Shown piece after piece: positions 1 through 5,145 of a DNA stretch of 5,145 bases. Location of the stretch: the NCBI GenBank assembly GCA_027341705.1, contig DAIELO010000098.1:1-5145 (forward strand), written 5' to 3'. The notes under the pieces are model-generated. The model saw nothing but the letters and a program-made list of their open reading frames with translations. It was not told where the DNA came from and ran no database searches. The translations under genes and the position numbers were made by a program. Source of the DNA: Caryophanales bacterium. Lineage in GTDB: Bacteria > Bacillota > Bacilli > Alicyclobacillales > SLC66. Positions within the stretch are counted from its first letter, which is position 1, and every line of letters starts with the position of its first letter.

Positions 1-181
1 GGTAGAGAATACCCGCTCGCTGCAACTCCTCGACTTTGGCTTTCGGGTGCAACGAATTGTCCCACACGAGGATGCGTAAACAATCCCGGTCGAACTTATT
101 AGCTAGCAAGGTCTGCAACGAGGACGTACGAACGGGGTCTGTACCATATACGACGATCAAAGCCAGAAATTGTACACTCAT
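1..181 (-). CDS. Glycosyltransferase family 2, N-terminal part (runs off the left edge)
   Basis: Only the first 60 codons are in the window; the rest lies beyond position 1. The translation begins MSVQFLALIVVYGTDPVRTS and continues with LQTLLANKF (residues 23-31) and LRILVWDNS (36-44). A hydrophobic strand followed by VVYG, a helix containing the spaced S-LQ-L pattern, and a strand ending in V-DNS is the usual opening of GT2 (GT-A fold) enzymes, in particular the rhamnosyltransferase-like branch. There the strand binds the nucleotide and the D-N-S turn contacts the uridine. The ATG overlaps the stop of the preceding GT2 gene by 4 bases (ATGA), so the two are translationally coupled. By family, it should add a sugar from an NDP-sugar donor to a lipid-linked glycan at the cytoplasmic membrane. 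Donor and acceptor cannot be told from this fragment, and the catalytic part is not visible. Confidence 0.8.
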   Translation of the reverse strand, partial: MSVQFLALIVVYGTDPVRTSSLQTLLANKFDRDCLRILVWDNSLHPKAKVEELQRAGILY

Positions 182-993
182 ACGAGGTGCATCCGGCGGA
201 ACAGCCCGCGCAGCTTGAAGTAGAGAAACGAGGCGGCCAGCCAGAACAGACCATGGTTAGTCCTAACGATTTCGAAGACTTCGTGGAATTGCCGGCCGTT
301 GTGCGAAACACCTCCCAGGTCATGAGACGCCACAATATCCTCACTCAGTTCGAAGCGCTGCCCCGACTGGATCAACCGCTGGTTGAGGTCAAAATCAGCA
401 AATACGCGATAGCGGGTATCGTAGTGGAGATCCGCCTTGCGACGATAGAAGCAACCTTGGTGGTGAAACGTGTTGTGTAGACGCAGAGCCAACCCGGCAG
501 AAGGCCTATGCAAGCTACCATCACCGATACGGACACAGGCCGCTAGGCCTGCGGTGTTTGGCGACAGGTCGCCCGAAAGTGCAGTTGGAATACAAAGCAG
601 TTTGTCTCCAATATTTAGGTGATGGATATAGTCGCCTCGCGCAAGCTGGATACCTTTATTCATGGCGTCGTAGATGCCAGTGTCACTTTCACTGAGCCAG
701 TAGTCGACTCGATCTTCGTAGTGGCGCAACAATTCAACAGTTCCATCGGTAGAACCGCCATCAATTACGAGGTACTCGACTGAGTCCGTCTTTATAGCCA
801 ACACGCTTTCGATTGTGGCGGCAAGGTGCTCTGCACCGTTGTAGACAACCGTGATTATGCTTACACGTGGTTTCTCGCCCGTTGGTGCCACCCGGCAACG
901 CCGTCCACCCTCCTTATGAGATGATTTTGGGTCGGATGTTGATGCGCCAGCACACGAATTGCTGGTCAAGGCATCAATAGATTCGACCGTCAT
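178..993 (-). CDS. Glycosyltransferase family 2 (GT-A fold, WcaA/WcaE-like)
   Basis: This 271-residue protein is a typical GT2 enzyme that transfers a sugar from an NDP-sugar to a growing polysaccharide repeat unit. The fold starts at VSIITVVYNG (residues 44-53) and IDGGSTDGT (77-85) follows as the nucleotide-binding turn. SESDTGIYDAMNKG (101-114) and ARGDYIHHLNIGD (118-130) form the diphosphate/metal region, with IGD where many relatives have an SDD-type DXD motif. FADFDLNQRL (198-207) matches the acceptor-side motif. The C-terminus (about 249-267) is aromatic and basic, suggesting membrane association. The ATG overlaps the stop of the GT4 gene by 4 bases (ATGA), which supports this start. 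It leaves a low-complexity 42-residue tail ahead of the domain, longer than usual. A strong AAGGAGG lies inside the gene (909-915), but the next in-frame start (GTG, 889-891) is 17 bases away. Donor and linkage are unknown. Confidence 0.92.
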   Translation of the reverse strand: MTVESIDALTSNSCAGASTSDPKSSHKEGGRRCRVAPTGEKPRVSIITVVYNGAEHLAATIESVLAIKTDSVEYLVIDGGSTDGTVELLRHYEDRVDYWLSESDTGIYDAMNKGIQLARGDYIHHLNIGDKLLCIPTALSGDLSPNTAGLAACVRIGDGSLHRPSAGLALRLHNTFHHQGCFYRRKADLHYDTRYRVFADFDLNQRLIQSGQRFELSEDIVASHDLGGVSHNGRQFHEVFEIVRTNHGLFWLAASFLYFKLRGLFRRMHLV

Positions 994-2099
994 GCGCGGA
1001 TCACCTTATGGTATGCCGCTGCCGTCTCCCGAGCGGTGCGGTCCCAACTAAACTCCCGTATCCGGTTGGCTCCGGCAACGATCAATTGTTGGCGCATAGT
1101 GTCATCGAAACAAGCTCGCTCCAACGCTAGTCTCATGTCGTCGATGTCCGACGGATCAAAGGAGATTGCAGCATCGCCTACGACCTCTGGAATAGAGCTG
1201 ACGTTAGAGCTTGCGACAACGCAGCCTGAGCTCATAGCCTCTAAAGGCGGAAGGCCGAAGCCTTCGTACTTAGATGGATAGACGAACGCCTGCGCATGTC
1301 GATATGCGCGAGCCAGTTCCTTGTCAGATCCACTCATCCGCACCACGCTGTGCGGACGCAGAGACAACGAGGCGATCAATTCGTGCTCTCTGACTGAAAA
1401 TTCGGGCCCTCCAAACAAAACGAAGTCGAATGTCTCGCACAATCTATGCGAGGCAGCGTATGCCCGCAGCGCTGTATCAAAGTTCTTGTAGCCATCACGT
1501 TGCCCGACGTAAAGCAAGTAGGGCCGGTCACGGGGAGAGGACTCACCCAGTGGTCCGTGCTGCACAAAAACGTCCGAATAACCTTGGTAGATGACGGAAA
1601 TCTTTGAGGGCGGCACGTCGAATAGTTTGACGAGGTCGTTAGCAGCGCTGTGGGATATGCAAATCAGGTGATCGGCTGCGTTGATACTTTCTCGCTTGTT
1701 TCGGATCACGACATCATCAACAGCAAAGTTCTCCGGGAAGAGTTCATGGATCATGTCGAAGACAGACAAAACCACGGGTACATCACCCATGCGAGGTTGA
1801 TTTGCGTAATACGTGCGATGGATCAGTGACGGTGAACTCATCCGCGTCAGTGCCGGTGCCAGCAAGGCGTTGACGGCCTGACACAGCCGTCCGCGGCCAC
1901 GGAAATTGCCGTTGAGTCGCACTGCGGCCTTGGGAACGTCACATTCCGGCAGATAAGCATTGAGATGCAGCGGGGCGATGACCTTGGCCTGGAAACCATC
2001 TAAACCGTGGATGCGTGAGGCCAGTTCGCAGAAGTATCTCGAAATCCCTCCGAATTCTTGAGCGACGAAGGTTTGGTAGTCAAAGACAACAGTGGGCAT
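990..2099 (-). CDS. Glycosyltransferase family 4 (GT-B fold)
   Basis: A 369-residue protein, normal length for GT4 (Glycos_transf_1) enzymes, which are retaining GT-B transferases using GDP- or UDP-sugars at the inner face of the membrane. The N-terminal acceptor domain opens with VVFDYQTF (4-11) and the glycine-rich GGISRYFCEL (17-26). The hinge and second domain start at RPYLLYVGQRDGYKN (192-206), where R201 and K205 match the conserved basic residues that bind donor phosphates. The signature EX7E motif is intact at YEGFGLPPLEAMSSG (278-292), with E279 and E287. IPEVVGDAA (303-311) follows as the usual donor-loop end. The start is the first ATG of the frame; upstream is only a weak AGAG about 9 bases away. 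The stop overlaps the next gene (ATGA). It is the first intact cluster gene after the mobile debris, so its original promoter or operon leader has probably been separated from it. Mannosyl- or rhamnosyltransferase activity is plausible but unproven. Confidence 0.93.
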   Translation of the reverse strand: MPTVVFDYQTFVAQEFGGISRYFCELASRIHGLDGFQAKVIAPLHLNAYLPECDVPKAAVRLNGNFRGRGRLCQAVNALLAPALTRMSSPSLIHRTYYANQPRMGDVPVVLSVFDMIHELFPENFAVDDVVIRNKRESINAADHLICISHSAANDLVKLFDVPPSKISVIYQGYSDVFVQHGPLGESSPRDRPYLLYVGQRDGYKNFDTALRAYAASHRLCETFDFVLFGGPEFSVREHELIASLSLRPHSVVRMSGSDKELARAYRHAQAFVYPSKYEGFGLPPLEAMSSGCVVASSNVSSIPEVVGDAAISFDPSDIDDMRLALERACFDDTMRQQLIVAGANRIREFSWDRTARETAAAYHKVIRA

Positions 2100-2291
2100 G
2101 TGTATTACTCTGTAGATATACTGTGGACGGTAAGTATTTTATATTTTCTAACTGCATGATAATAAATCGTAAAAATTATATCGGCTTGGGTGTATAAAAT
2201 TGATGGCGGTGGTGGAAGAAAAATTCCCACATCAGAGCATGAAAGACTTTGCAAACAGGCTGAATTTTATTCCACACGCACGTGGTATCCT

Positions 2292-2308
2292 AAAATCAAG
2301 TTGATTTT
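2292..2308. repeat. Perfect 17-bp palindrome (8-bp arms, 1-bp centre)
   Basis: AAAATCAA, a single G, then TTGATTTT: the arms are exact reverse complements. It lies in AT-rich non-coding DNA just before the triple repeat. It could be a protein-binding site or chance in AT-rich sequence. It is too short and AT-rich, and lacks a following T run of the right form, to be a convincing terminator. Confidence 0.5.
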
Positions 2309-2323
2309 GAGATTTAAAAGTAA

Positions 2324-2350
2324 ATTTTGTGTATTTTGTGTATTTTGTGT
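2324..2350. repeat. Tandem repeat, three copies of ATTTTGTGT
   Basis: Three exact head-to-tail copies of a 9-base unit (2324-2332, 2333-2341, 2342-2350), followed after seven bases by eight C residues. Such arrays occur near the ends of mobile elements as protein-binding repeats, and also arise by slippage in non-coding DNA. The sequence alone does not decide. Copy number is likely to vary between strains. Confidence 0.9.
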
Positions 2351-2397
2351 AACTACTCCCCCCCCTAAAAACAGAGTATTTTCACACGCACTGATGA

Positions 2398-2481
2398 TGT
2401 AATATTTCGGCGATCAACAAACCACTTGACATCAGCCCCTACGAACTATTCTGTGCCCATCAAGGGGATTTATTGGGATGA
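2398..2481 (+). pseudogene. Possible C-terminal tail of an unknown gene upstream of the methyltransferase
   Basis: The plus-strand frame opens just after a stop (2395-2397) and reads 27 codons to TGA at 2479-2481, ending NKPLDISPYELFCAHQGDLL plus G. The segment has a balanced, protein-like composition, unlike the AT-rich DNA before it. It stops six bases ahead of the methyltransferase ATG, the tight spacing expected of neighbouring genes in a phage or mobile-element operon. It has no start codon of its own, so it would be the last part of a gene whose body is lost. I do not recognise the family. It may be chance, and it also happens to lie in the same frame as the next gene. Confidence 0.3.
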
Positions 2482-2487
2482 CAGATT

Positions 2488-3224
2488 ATGGGTGCCTATT
2501 TTGGTTCGAAGGCGACCTCTGGGTTATGTCAGCCGATCATTGCGTCGATGCCCCCGCATGATACGTACACTGAGACAGATCTGGGTGGCGGAGCCATCAT
2601 GAAGCGTAAGCCGCCTGCATTGCGCAATATTGGTTTGATAAAAGCCAGCAGGTGCTGCTCGATCAGTTTAATTGCGACTATCCGGTGGAATTGATTCATG
2701 GCTGTGCGCACCAGTTTTTGAAGGACTATGCCTATCAAGGTCGGGAACTGATTTACTGCGATCCTACTTATTTACAGACAACCCGGACTTCCAGCCGACG
2801 TTACCGTTTTGATTACGAAAATCAGGATCACGTGGCACTGTTGGAACTATTGAAGGATTTGCCTTGCCCAGTCATTCTTTTTGGCTACCCATCTGCGCTT
2901 TATGATGAGGCATTGTCGGATTGGCAAACGCTTGAACTTCAAGTCATGAACCAAGGCTGCTTACATACAGAGAAACTGTGGTTTAATTTCCGTCCAGGTC
3001 GGGTGCATTGGGCACGTTACGCAGGGAAAAACACTACAGATCAGCAACATATCAAGTGCAAGGCAGAGAACTGGGGACGACGCTATAACGAGTTGCCCTA
3101 CGGAGTTCGCACTGCCGTTCTGGCGGCAATACTGGCGGTTGAAACGGGCAAGTCTCCGTCTGATGTCTATTGTCAAGCAGGAATCTCTACGCACAGAATT
3201 CTGCGCTATTCAGCATCGTTTTGA
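2488..3224 (+). pseudogene. Frameshifted D12-class DNA adenine-N6 methyltransferase
   Basis: Two frames together give one protein of about 245 residues, the normal length for this compact phage/mobile-element group of D12 (Dam-like) enzymes, which transfer a methyl group from SAM to adenine N6. Frame 1 (2488 to about 2634) encodes MGAYFGSKATSG and the SAM-binding motif I as YTETDLGGGAIM (residues 27-38; most D12 enzymes read Y-EPF-GGGA). Frame 3 resumes at GAT (2637) with DKSQQ. It carries YPVELIHGCAHQFL, the catalytic motif IV as DPTY (2760-2771, usually DPPY), GYPSALYDEAL, WFNFRPGRVHWARYAG and AENWGRRY. Adding one base near 2635 (GGT-ATT-GAT instead of GGT-TT-GAT) restores the frame, so one base appears to be deleted. 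Translation from the internal GTG at 2652 would lack motif I and should be inactive. It lies on the strand opposite to the cluster and is evidently foreign. Family assignment is firm; target site is unknown. Confidence 0.88.
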
Positions 3225-3260
3225 GCAAATGCATACCGAAAGCAAAATCAACGCCGAGTG

Positions 3261-3499
3261 TCAGTTACTGATTAATTCTTTAATAATATGGCTTGGTGCC
3301 ACTTCATCCATAAGTGATCGAATACGGTTGTCGGATGGAATCTTGTGCATGCCAAAGAGGGTTTGTGCATTTTCCTAAGTGAATCGACCAGGTAGTTAAT
3401 GCTTAGGTGGTGGAAATTGCAGGGGGAGTCCATAAACATTTCATTGCAATGTCGAAACATTGTATCATGCGGATTGTTTTGACTTTTGTCCAGCCCTTT
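3261..3499 (-). pseudogene. Frameshifted N-terminal fragment of an IS-type DDE transposase
   Basis: Position 3371 down to the TGA at 3263-3261 encodes NAQTLFGMHKIPSDNRIRS, then LMDEVAP and HIIKELISN. The pattern NAQTLFG-x-x-KIPSDNxIR-L-D is familiar from the N-terminal part of a group of IS4/ISNCY-like transposases. The preceding part seems to continue in another frame (open from 3499), with EMFMDSPC around 3439-3416 where relatives have a hydrophobic stretch ending SPSF. So at least one frameshift falls near 3372-3380. The catalytic DDE domain is absent: the reading stops after about 36 recognisable codons and runs into the methyltransferase pseudogene on the other strand. It cannot make an active transposase. 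I found no terminal inverted repeats or target duplication. Family placement is from memory of the motif; the exact IS family and the extent upstream of 3450 are uncertain. Confidence 0.55.
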
Positions 3500-3557
3500 T
3501 TATCAGTAAGTGGTAAAAAGCCATATTTAGAATTGCTGAGCATCATTCGTGCTGCTC

Positions 3558-3598
3558 GTACCGGTACAACACTTCCACCGCTACCTGCACGGCGGTGG
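3558..3598. repeat. Palindrome and 7-bp stem at the dehydratase breakpoint
   Basis: GTACCGGTAC (3558-3567) is a perfect 10-bp palindrome. A few bases on, CCACCGC (3575-3581) and GCGGTGG (3592-3598) form a GC-rich stem with a 10-base loop. Both lie where the dehydratase homology ends. They may be remains of an element end or a secondary-structure hot spot for breakage. No T run follows on either strand, so a terminator is unlikely. Confidence 0.45.
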
Positions 3599-3751
3599 TT
3601 GTCTGAACAATTTCGTAAAACGTTGTGCGTTAACATCTCGCAAGGTACCAGCGACTTGATAGCCCTTTTCGATGAGGAGTTTAGCCAAGTACAATCCATC
3701 TTGCCCACCAACACCACATATGAGTGCGTACGGTCTGTTGTTATTGATCAT
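3581..3751 (-). pseudogene. GDP-mannose 4,6-dehydratase-like gene, 5' fragment only
   Basis: The ATG at 3751-3749 opens a frame reading MINNNRPYALICGVGGQDG, then LYLAKLLIEKGYQVAGTLRD, then VNAQRFTKL, reaching TAG at 3583-3581 after 56 codons. GVGGQDG (residues 13-19) is the NAD(P)-binding glycine motif in the form typical of Gmd (G-x-x-GQDG), and YLAKLLIEKGY-V-G is the helix and second strand that follow it. Intact Gmd-type enzymes are about 320-370 residues, so roughly the first 48-50 codons survive and resemblance ends near 3600. The enzyme family converts GDP-mannose to GDP-4-keto-6-deoxymannose, precursor of GDP-fucose, rhamnose and related sugars. The start is 27 bases after the methyltransferase stop, on the same strand, as expected for an operon member. 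No strong ribosome site is visible. The rest of the gene is nowhere in the window, so the gene is dead here. A different short-chain dehydratase of the same superfamily is possible. Confidence 0.72.
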
Positions 3752-3778
3752 AACCAATCTGTATCTTGTTTTTAGAGA

Positions 3779-4564
3779 TTAACGACGTATCGCTAATTTG
3801 CCGCTTAACTTATCGAAATCGTCCCATACCTTTGAGCGCATACCCCGCGTAAATAACGAGGGTAGTCGATTGGCCACCTTACGATAAAACCGCCAGAAAA
3901 TAGCAGGAAATTTCTTCTCAACGAACAAATGATATCTCTGACCATCGCTAATTAAGTGTTTTTTGTATCGCCTTGCGATCCATTCAAGTGTCTGAATGCG
4001 ATAAAAACCAATGTGTTGCCCGTGATCAAGCCCGTAATACCACCATCGTTCCGGCGCAGGTGTGGGAGTAGGAATAAGTTCTGTTGAGATCAGCAAATTT
4101 GGAGCAATTGAAAAAAGCTTCTCCACCTCTCGAAGAGGTTCAACAAAATGCTCAAATGCCTCAAAGGCTGTAACAAGACTAGCTTCTTCATCGCTATATT
4201 CGAAACCGATTGCAAGAAGGTTGGTGCAATATGGATCAGACCACAGTGCATCCACCCCCTTATCACGGAGTAAACGCACTAGAATACCGTAGCCACCTGC
4301 GTAATCTATGACACATCCAAAACGTTTACCAAGCGCAGTCAAAGTCGCTAGCACTACCCCCACGTTATTCTGATTGCGCAGCATTATTCCGGTATCGCAA
4401 TTATTAATGGCGGAAGCATAGGCTTTGTCAAGCCAGGTTGGCTCCTGGGTTTGAACATAACCACAGACTGGACAATCAAAATAATCTATTTTTTGCCCTA
4501 GCAATTCACCAGAAAAATTGGCGGTAGTATGCGCTTTGCCGCAAACCCTGCAGTGCGATTTCAA
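3779..4564 (-). CDS. Class I SAM-dependent methyltransferase with N-terminal Cys4 site
   Basis: A 261-residue protein. The N-terminus holds CRVC (5-8) and CPVC (31-34), a four-cysteine zinc-binding pair seen in the sugar C-methyltransferase group (TylC3-like) and relatives in polysaccharide clusters. The SAM site is VIDYAGGYGILVRLL (85-99), a motif I with D87 and glycines 90, 91 and 93, followed by D110 at the end of the second strand. FEAFEH (134-139) fits the post-motif region, and YYGLDHGQHIGFYRIQTLEW (176-195) is a conserved block of this Methyltransf_23-type group. The start is TTG: AAGGGAG lies five bases before it, an in-frame stop (4585-4583) closes the frame upstream, and no ATG lies between them. 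It sits 61 bases after the upstream glycosyltransferase stop and 27 before the dehydratase ATG, so an operon is likely. It probably methylates a nucleotide-sugar or glycan; C- versus O-methylation is not decided. Confidence 0.88.
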   Translation of the reverse strand: MKSHCRVCGKAHTTANFSGELLGQKIDYFDCPVCGYVQTQEPTWLDKAYASAINNCDTGIMLRNQNNVGVVLATLTALGKRFGCVIDYAGGYGILVRLLRDKGVDALWSDPYCTNLLAIGFEYSDEEASLVTAFEAFEHFVEPLREVEKLFSIAPNLLISTELIPTPTPAPERWWYYGLDHGQHIGFYRIQTLEWIARRYKKHLISDGQRYHLFVEKKFPAIFWRFYRKVANRLPSLFTRGMRSKVWDDFDKLSGKLAIRR

Positions 4565-4569
4565 ATTAT

Positions 4570-4576
4570 CTCCCTT
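4570..4576 (-). promoter_or_regulatory. Ribosome binding site fixing the TTG start of the methyltransferase
   Basis: AAGGGAG on the minus strand, five bases before the TTG at 4564-4562. It decides the start because no ATG or GTG lies between the in-frame stop at 4585-4583 and the first cysteine pair. Confidence 0.75.
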
Positions 4577-4625
4577 GCCGCATCACGGCGAAATAATAAG
4601 CCACATCCAACTAAATGCGGGCAAG

Positions 4626-5145
4626 TCATACTGGCCAACCCAGAAGTTTTTGGAAGGTACGTCTGACTATATTTTTTAATTTTCGCAAAGGGAAAATGCG
4701 AATGTGATTTTTATAAAAATACTGATCTGCAGCTCTGTTTATCACAAGTGCCAAGGGGTGTTTGATGGGAATGTCTACAGGCGACACTGGTAGCTCAGCA
4801 AATGGGCTTTCGCCAAAAGTGTGAGTTGCATCAGGCCGCCCGAATCCTATATTTGAAATAAGGTTGTTTGCAGGGAGAATAGACTTACGCCCGGTCAGCC
4901 AATTTGCGAATGCCCACTGATAGTCCCAAGTATCAATCTCCCTTTTAAAAACTTTCTCGAAAATCTCTCCCCAGTAACCGACCTCTGCATCATCTAAAAC
5001 AAGATCACGCAGCCGTCCGGAATCCCTAATCAGCGGCCAATGCTTCAGCGATTCATCGTAGCAGCCTTGCCAACGGCTTCTCCAACTAGCCCAACCCCAG
5101 ATATGAACATATTTCGAAAAATAGTAACTATCTTGCCCGTAACGT
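4626..5145 (-). CDS. HlpA-like glycosyltransferase, C-terminal part (runs off the right edge)
   Basis: The frame is open from the window edge (first full codon 5144-5142) to TGA at 4628-4626, giving 172 residues of the C-terminal part. The conserved block SYYFSKYVHIWGWASWRSRW (6-25) is diagnostic of the group of GT-A glycosyltransferases often labelled hemolytic protein HlpA-like. Further shared blocks are DTWDYQWAFANWL (71-83), SILPANNLISNIGFG (88-102), DATHTFGESPFAEL (105-118) and PIKHP (126-130). The tail (about 147-170) is basic and aromatic and may touch the membrane. In this group the nucleotide-binding half lies N-terminal and is outside the window. By family and position, it is expected to transfer a sugar in assembly of the same polysaccharide. 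The old hemolysin-type name is not supported by anything seen here. It is the most upstream gene visible, so the operon promoter lies beyond the right edge. Confidence 0.85.
   Translation of the reverse strand, partial: RYGQDSYYFSKYVHIWGWASWRSRWQGCYDESLKHWPLIRDSGRLRDLVLDDAEVGYWGEIFEKVFKREIDTWDYQWAFANWLTGRKSILPANNLISNIGFGRPDATHTFGESPFAELPVSPVDIPIKHPLALVINRAADQYFYKNHIRIFPLRKLKNIVRRTFQKLLGWPV

Larger units (their letters stand above)
2100..2397. other. AT-rich non-coding stretch with repeats, ahead of the GT4 gene
   Basis: About 300 bases with no credible gene, much richer in A+T than the glycosyltransferase genes beside it. I read the minus strand for a leftover 3' end of the dehydratase gene and found none. 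It holds a palindrome (2292-2308), a triple 9-bp repeat (2324-2350), a run of eight C (2358-2365), and the near-repeat TTCCACACGCAC / TTTCACACGCAC (2270-2281 and 2380-2391, 11 of 12 bases equal). Short open frames on the plus strand here have no start signal or family motif. On the minus strand a TATAAT lies at 2175-2180, about 75 bases before the GT4 start. It could be a -10 box, but no good -35 accompanies it. The most likely reading is the outer flank of a decayed mobile element. Confidence 0.55.

Noticed and set aside
187..480. Plus-strand open frame antisense to the GT2 gene
   Set aside because: The minus strand carries clear GT2 motifs across the whole stretch, so this frame is a shadow; the same applies to 1036-1281 and 4062-4292.
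2175..2203. Minus-strand TATAAT as a promoter for the GT4 gene
   Set aside because: The -10 is perfect, but the region 15-18 bases upstream has no hexamer near TTGACA, and the DNA is AT-rich enough for chance matches.
2203..2304. 33-codon plus-strand frame MAVVEEKFPHQSMKDFANRL...
   Set aside because: Composition looks protein-like, but it is very short, has no ribosome site and no family I recognise, and lies in degenerate DNA.
2190..2402. 70-residue plus-strand open frame over the triple repeat
   Set aside because: Its sequence is dominated by translated simple repeats (FCVFCVFCV) and the C run; no start signal.
2426..2452. Plus-strand TTGACA with TATTCT before the methyltransferase
   Set aside because: The spacing is only 15 bases and the segment reads as coding tail; not convincing.
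3139..3378. Plus-strand open frame with a coiled-coil-like stretch (AIQHRFEQMHTESK) overlapping the methyltransferase end
   Set aside because: It overlaps the methyltransferase C-terminus in another frame and the transposase motif on the other strand. The helix-like part could be a remnant of another gene, but nothing supports it.
3575..3598. GC-rich stem as a rho-independent terminator
   Set aside because: No run of T follows on either strand.
3407..3775. 122-residue plus-strand open frame
   Set aside because: It lies opposite the recognisable dehydratase start and the transposase remnant, has no family motif and no ribosome site, so it is a shadow.

Overview
The window is part of a surface-polysaccharide (O-antigen, capsule or exopolysaccharide) biosynthesis cluster, all of it transcribed from the minus strand, with a patch of decayed mobile DNA in the middle. 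The glycosyltransferase and sugar-modification families, and the type of the mobile DNA, suggest a proteobacterium. Nothing in the window fixes a genus.

In transcription order (high to low coordinate) the cluster has: the C-terminal part of an HlpA-like glycosyltransferase cut by the right edge (4626-5145); a class I SAM-dependent methyltransferase with an N-terminal four-cysteine zinc-type site and a TTG start (3779-4564); and the first ~50 codons of a GDP-mannose 4,6-dehydratase-like gene (3581-3751), broken near 3600. After about 1.5 kb of unrelated DNA come a GT4 glycosyltransferase (990-2099), a GT2 glycosyltransferase (178-993) and the start of a second GT2 gene cut by the left edge (1-181). 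The last three genes are joined by two ATGA stop/start overlaps and are almost certainly co-translated. The likely role is making a deoxy- or methyl-sugar nucleotide and transferring sugars one by one to a lipid-linked repeat unit.

The middle (about 2100-3600) does not belong to the cluster. On the plus strand it carries a frameshifted D12-class DNA adenine methyltransferase (2488-3224), preceded by what may be the tail of another gene (2398-2481). On the minus strand it carries a frameshifted fragment of an IS-type transposase (about 3261-3499). Upstream of the GT4 gene is an AT-rich non-coding stretch (2100-2397) with a triple 9-bp repeat, a 17-bp palindrome, a C8 run and a spaced direct repeat. 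The simplest reading is that mobile DNA entered the cluster, removed most of the dehydratase gene, and then decayed. The three downstream glycosyltransferase genes may now depend on read-through or a new promoter.

I saw no RNA gene, CRISPR array or defence system, and no convincing evidence of an undescribed functional system. The most informative points are the broken dehydratase and the layered mobile remnants.
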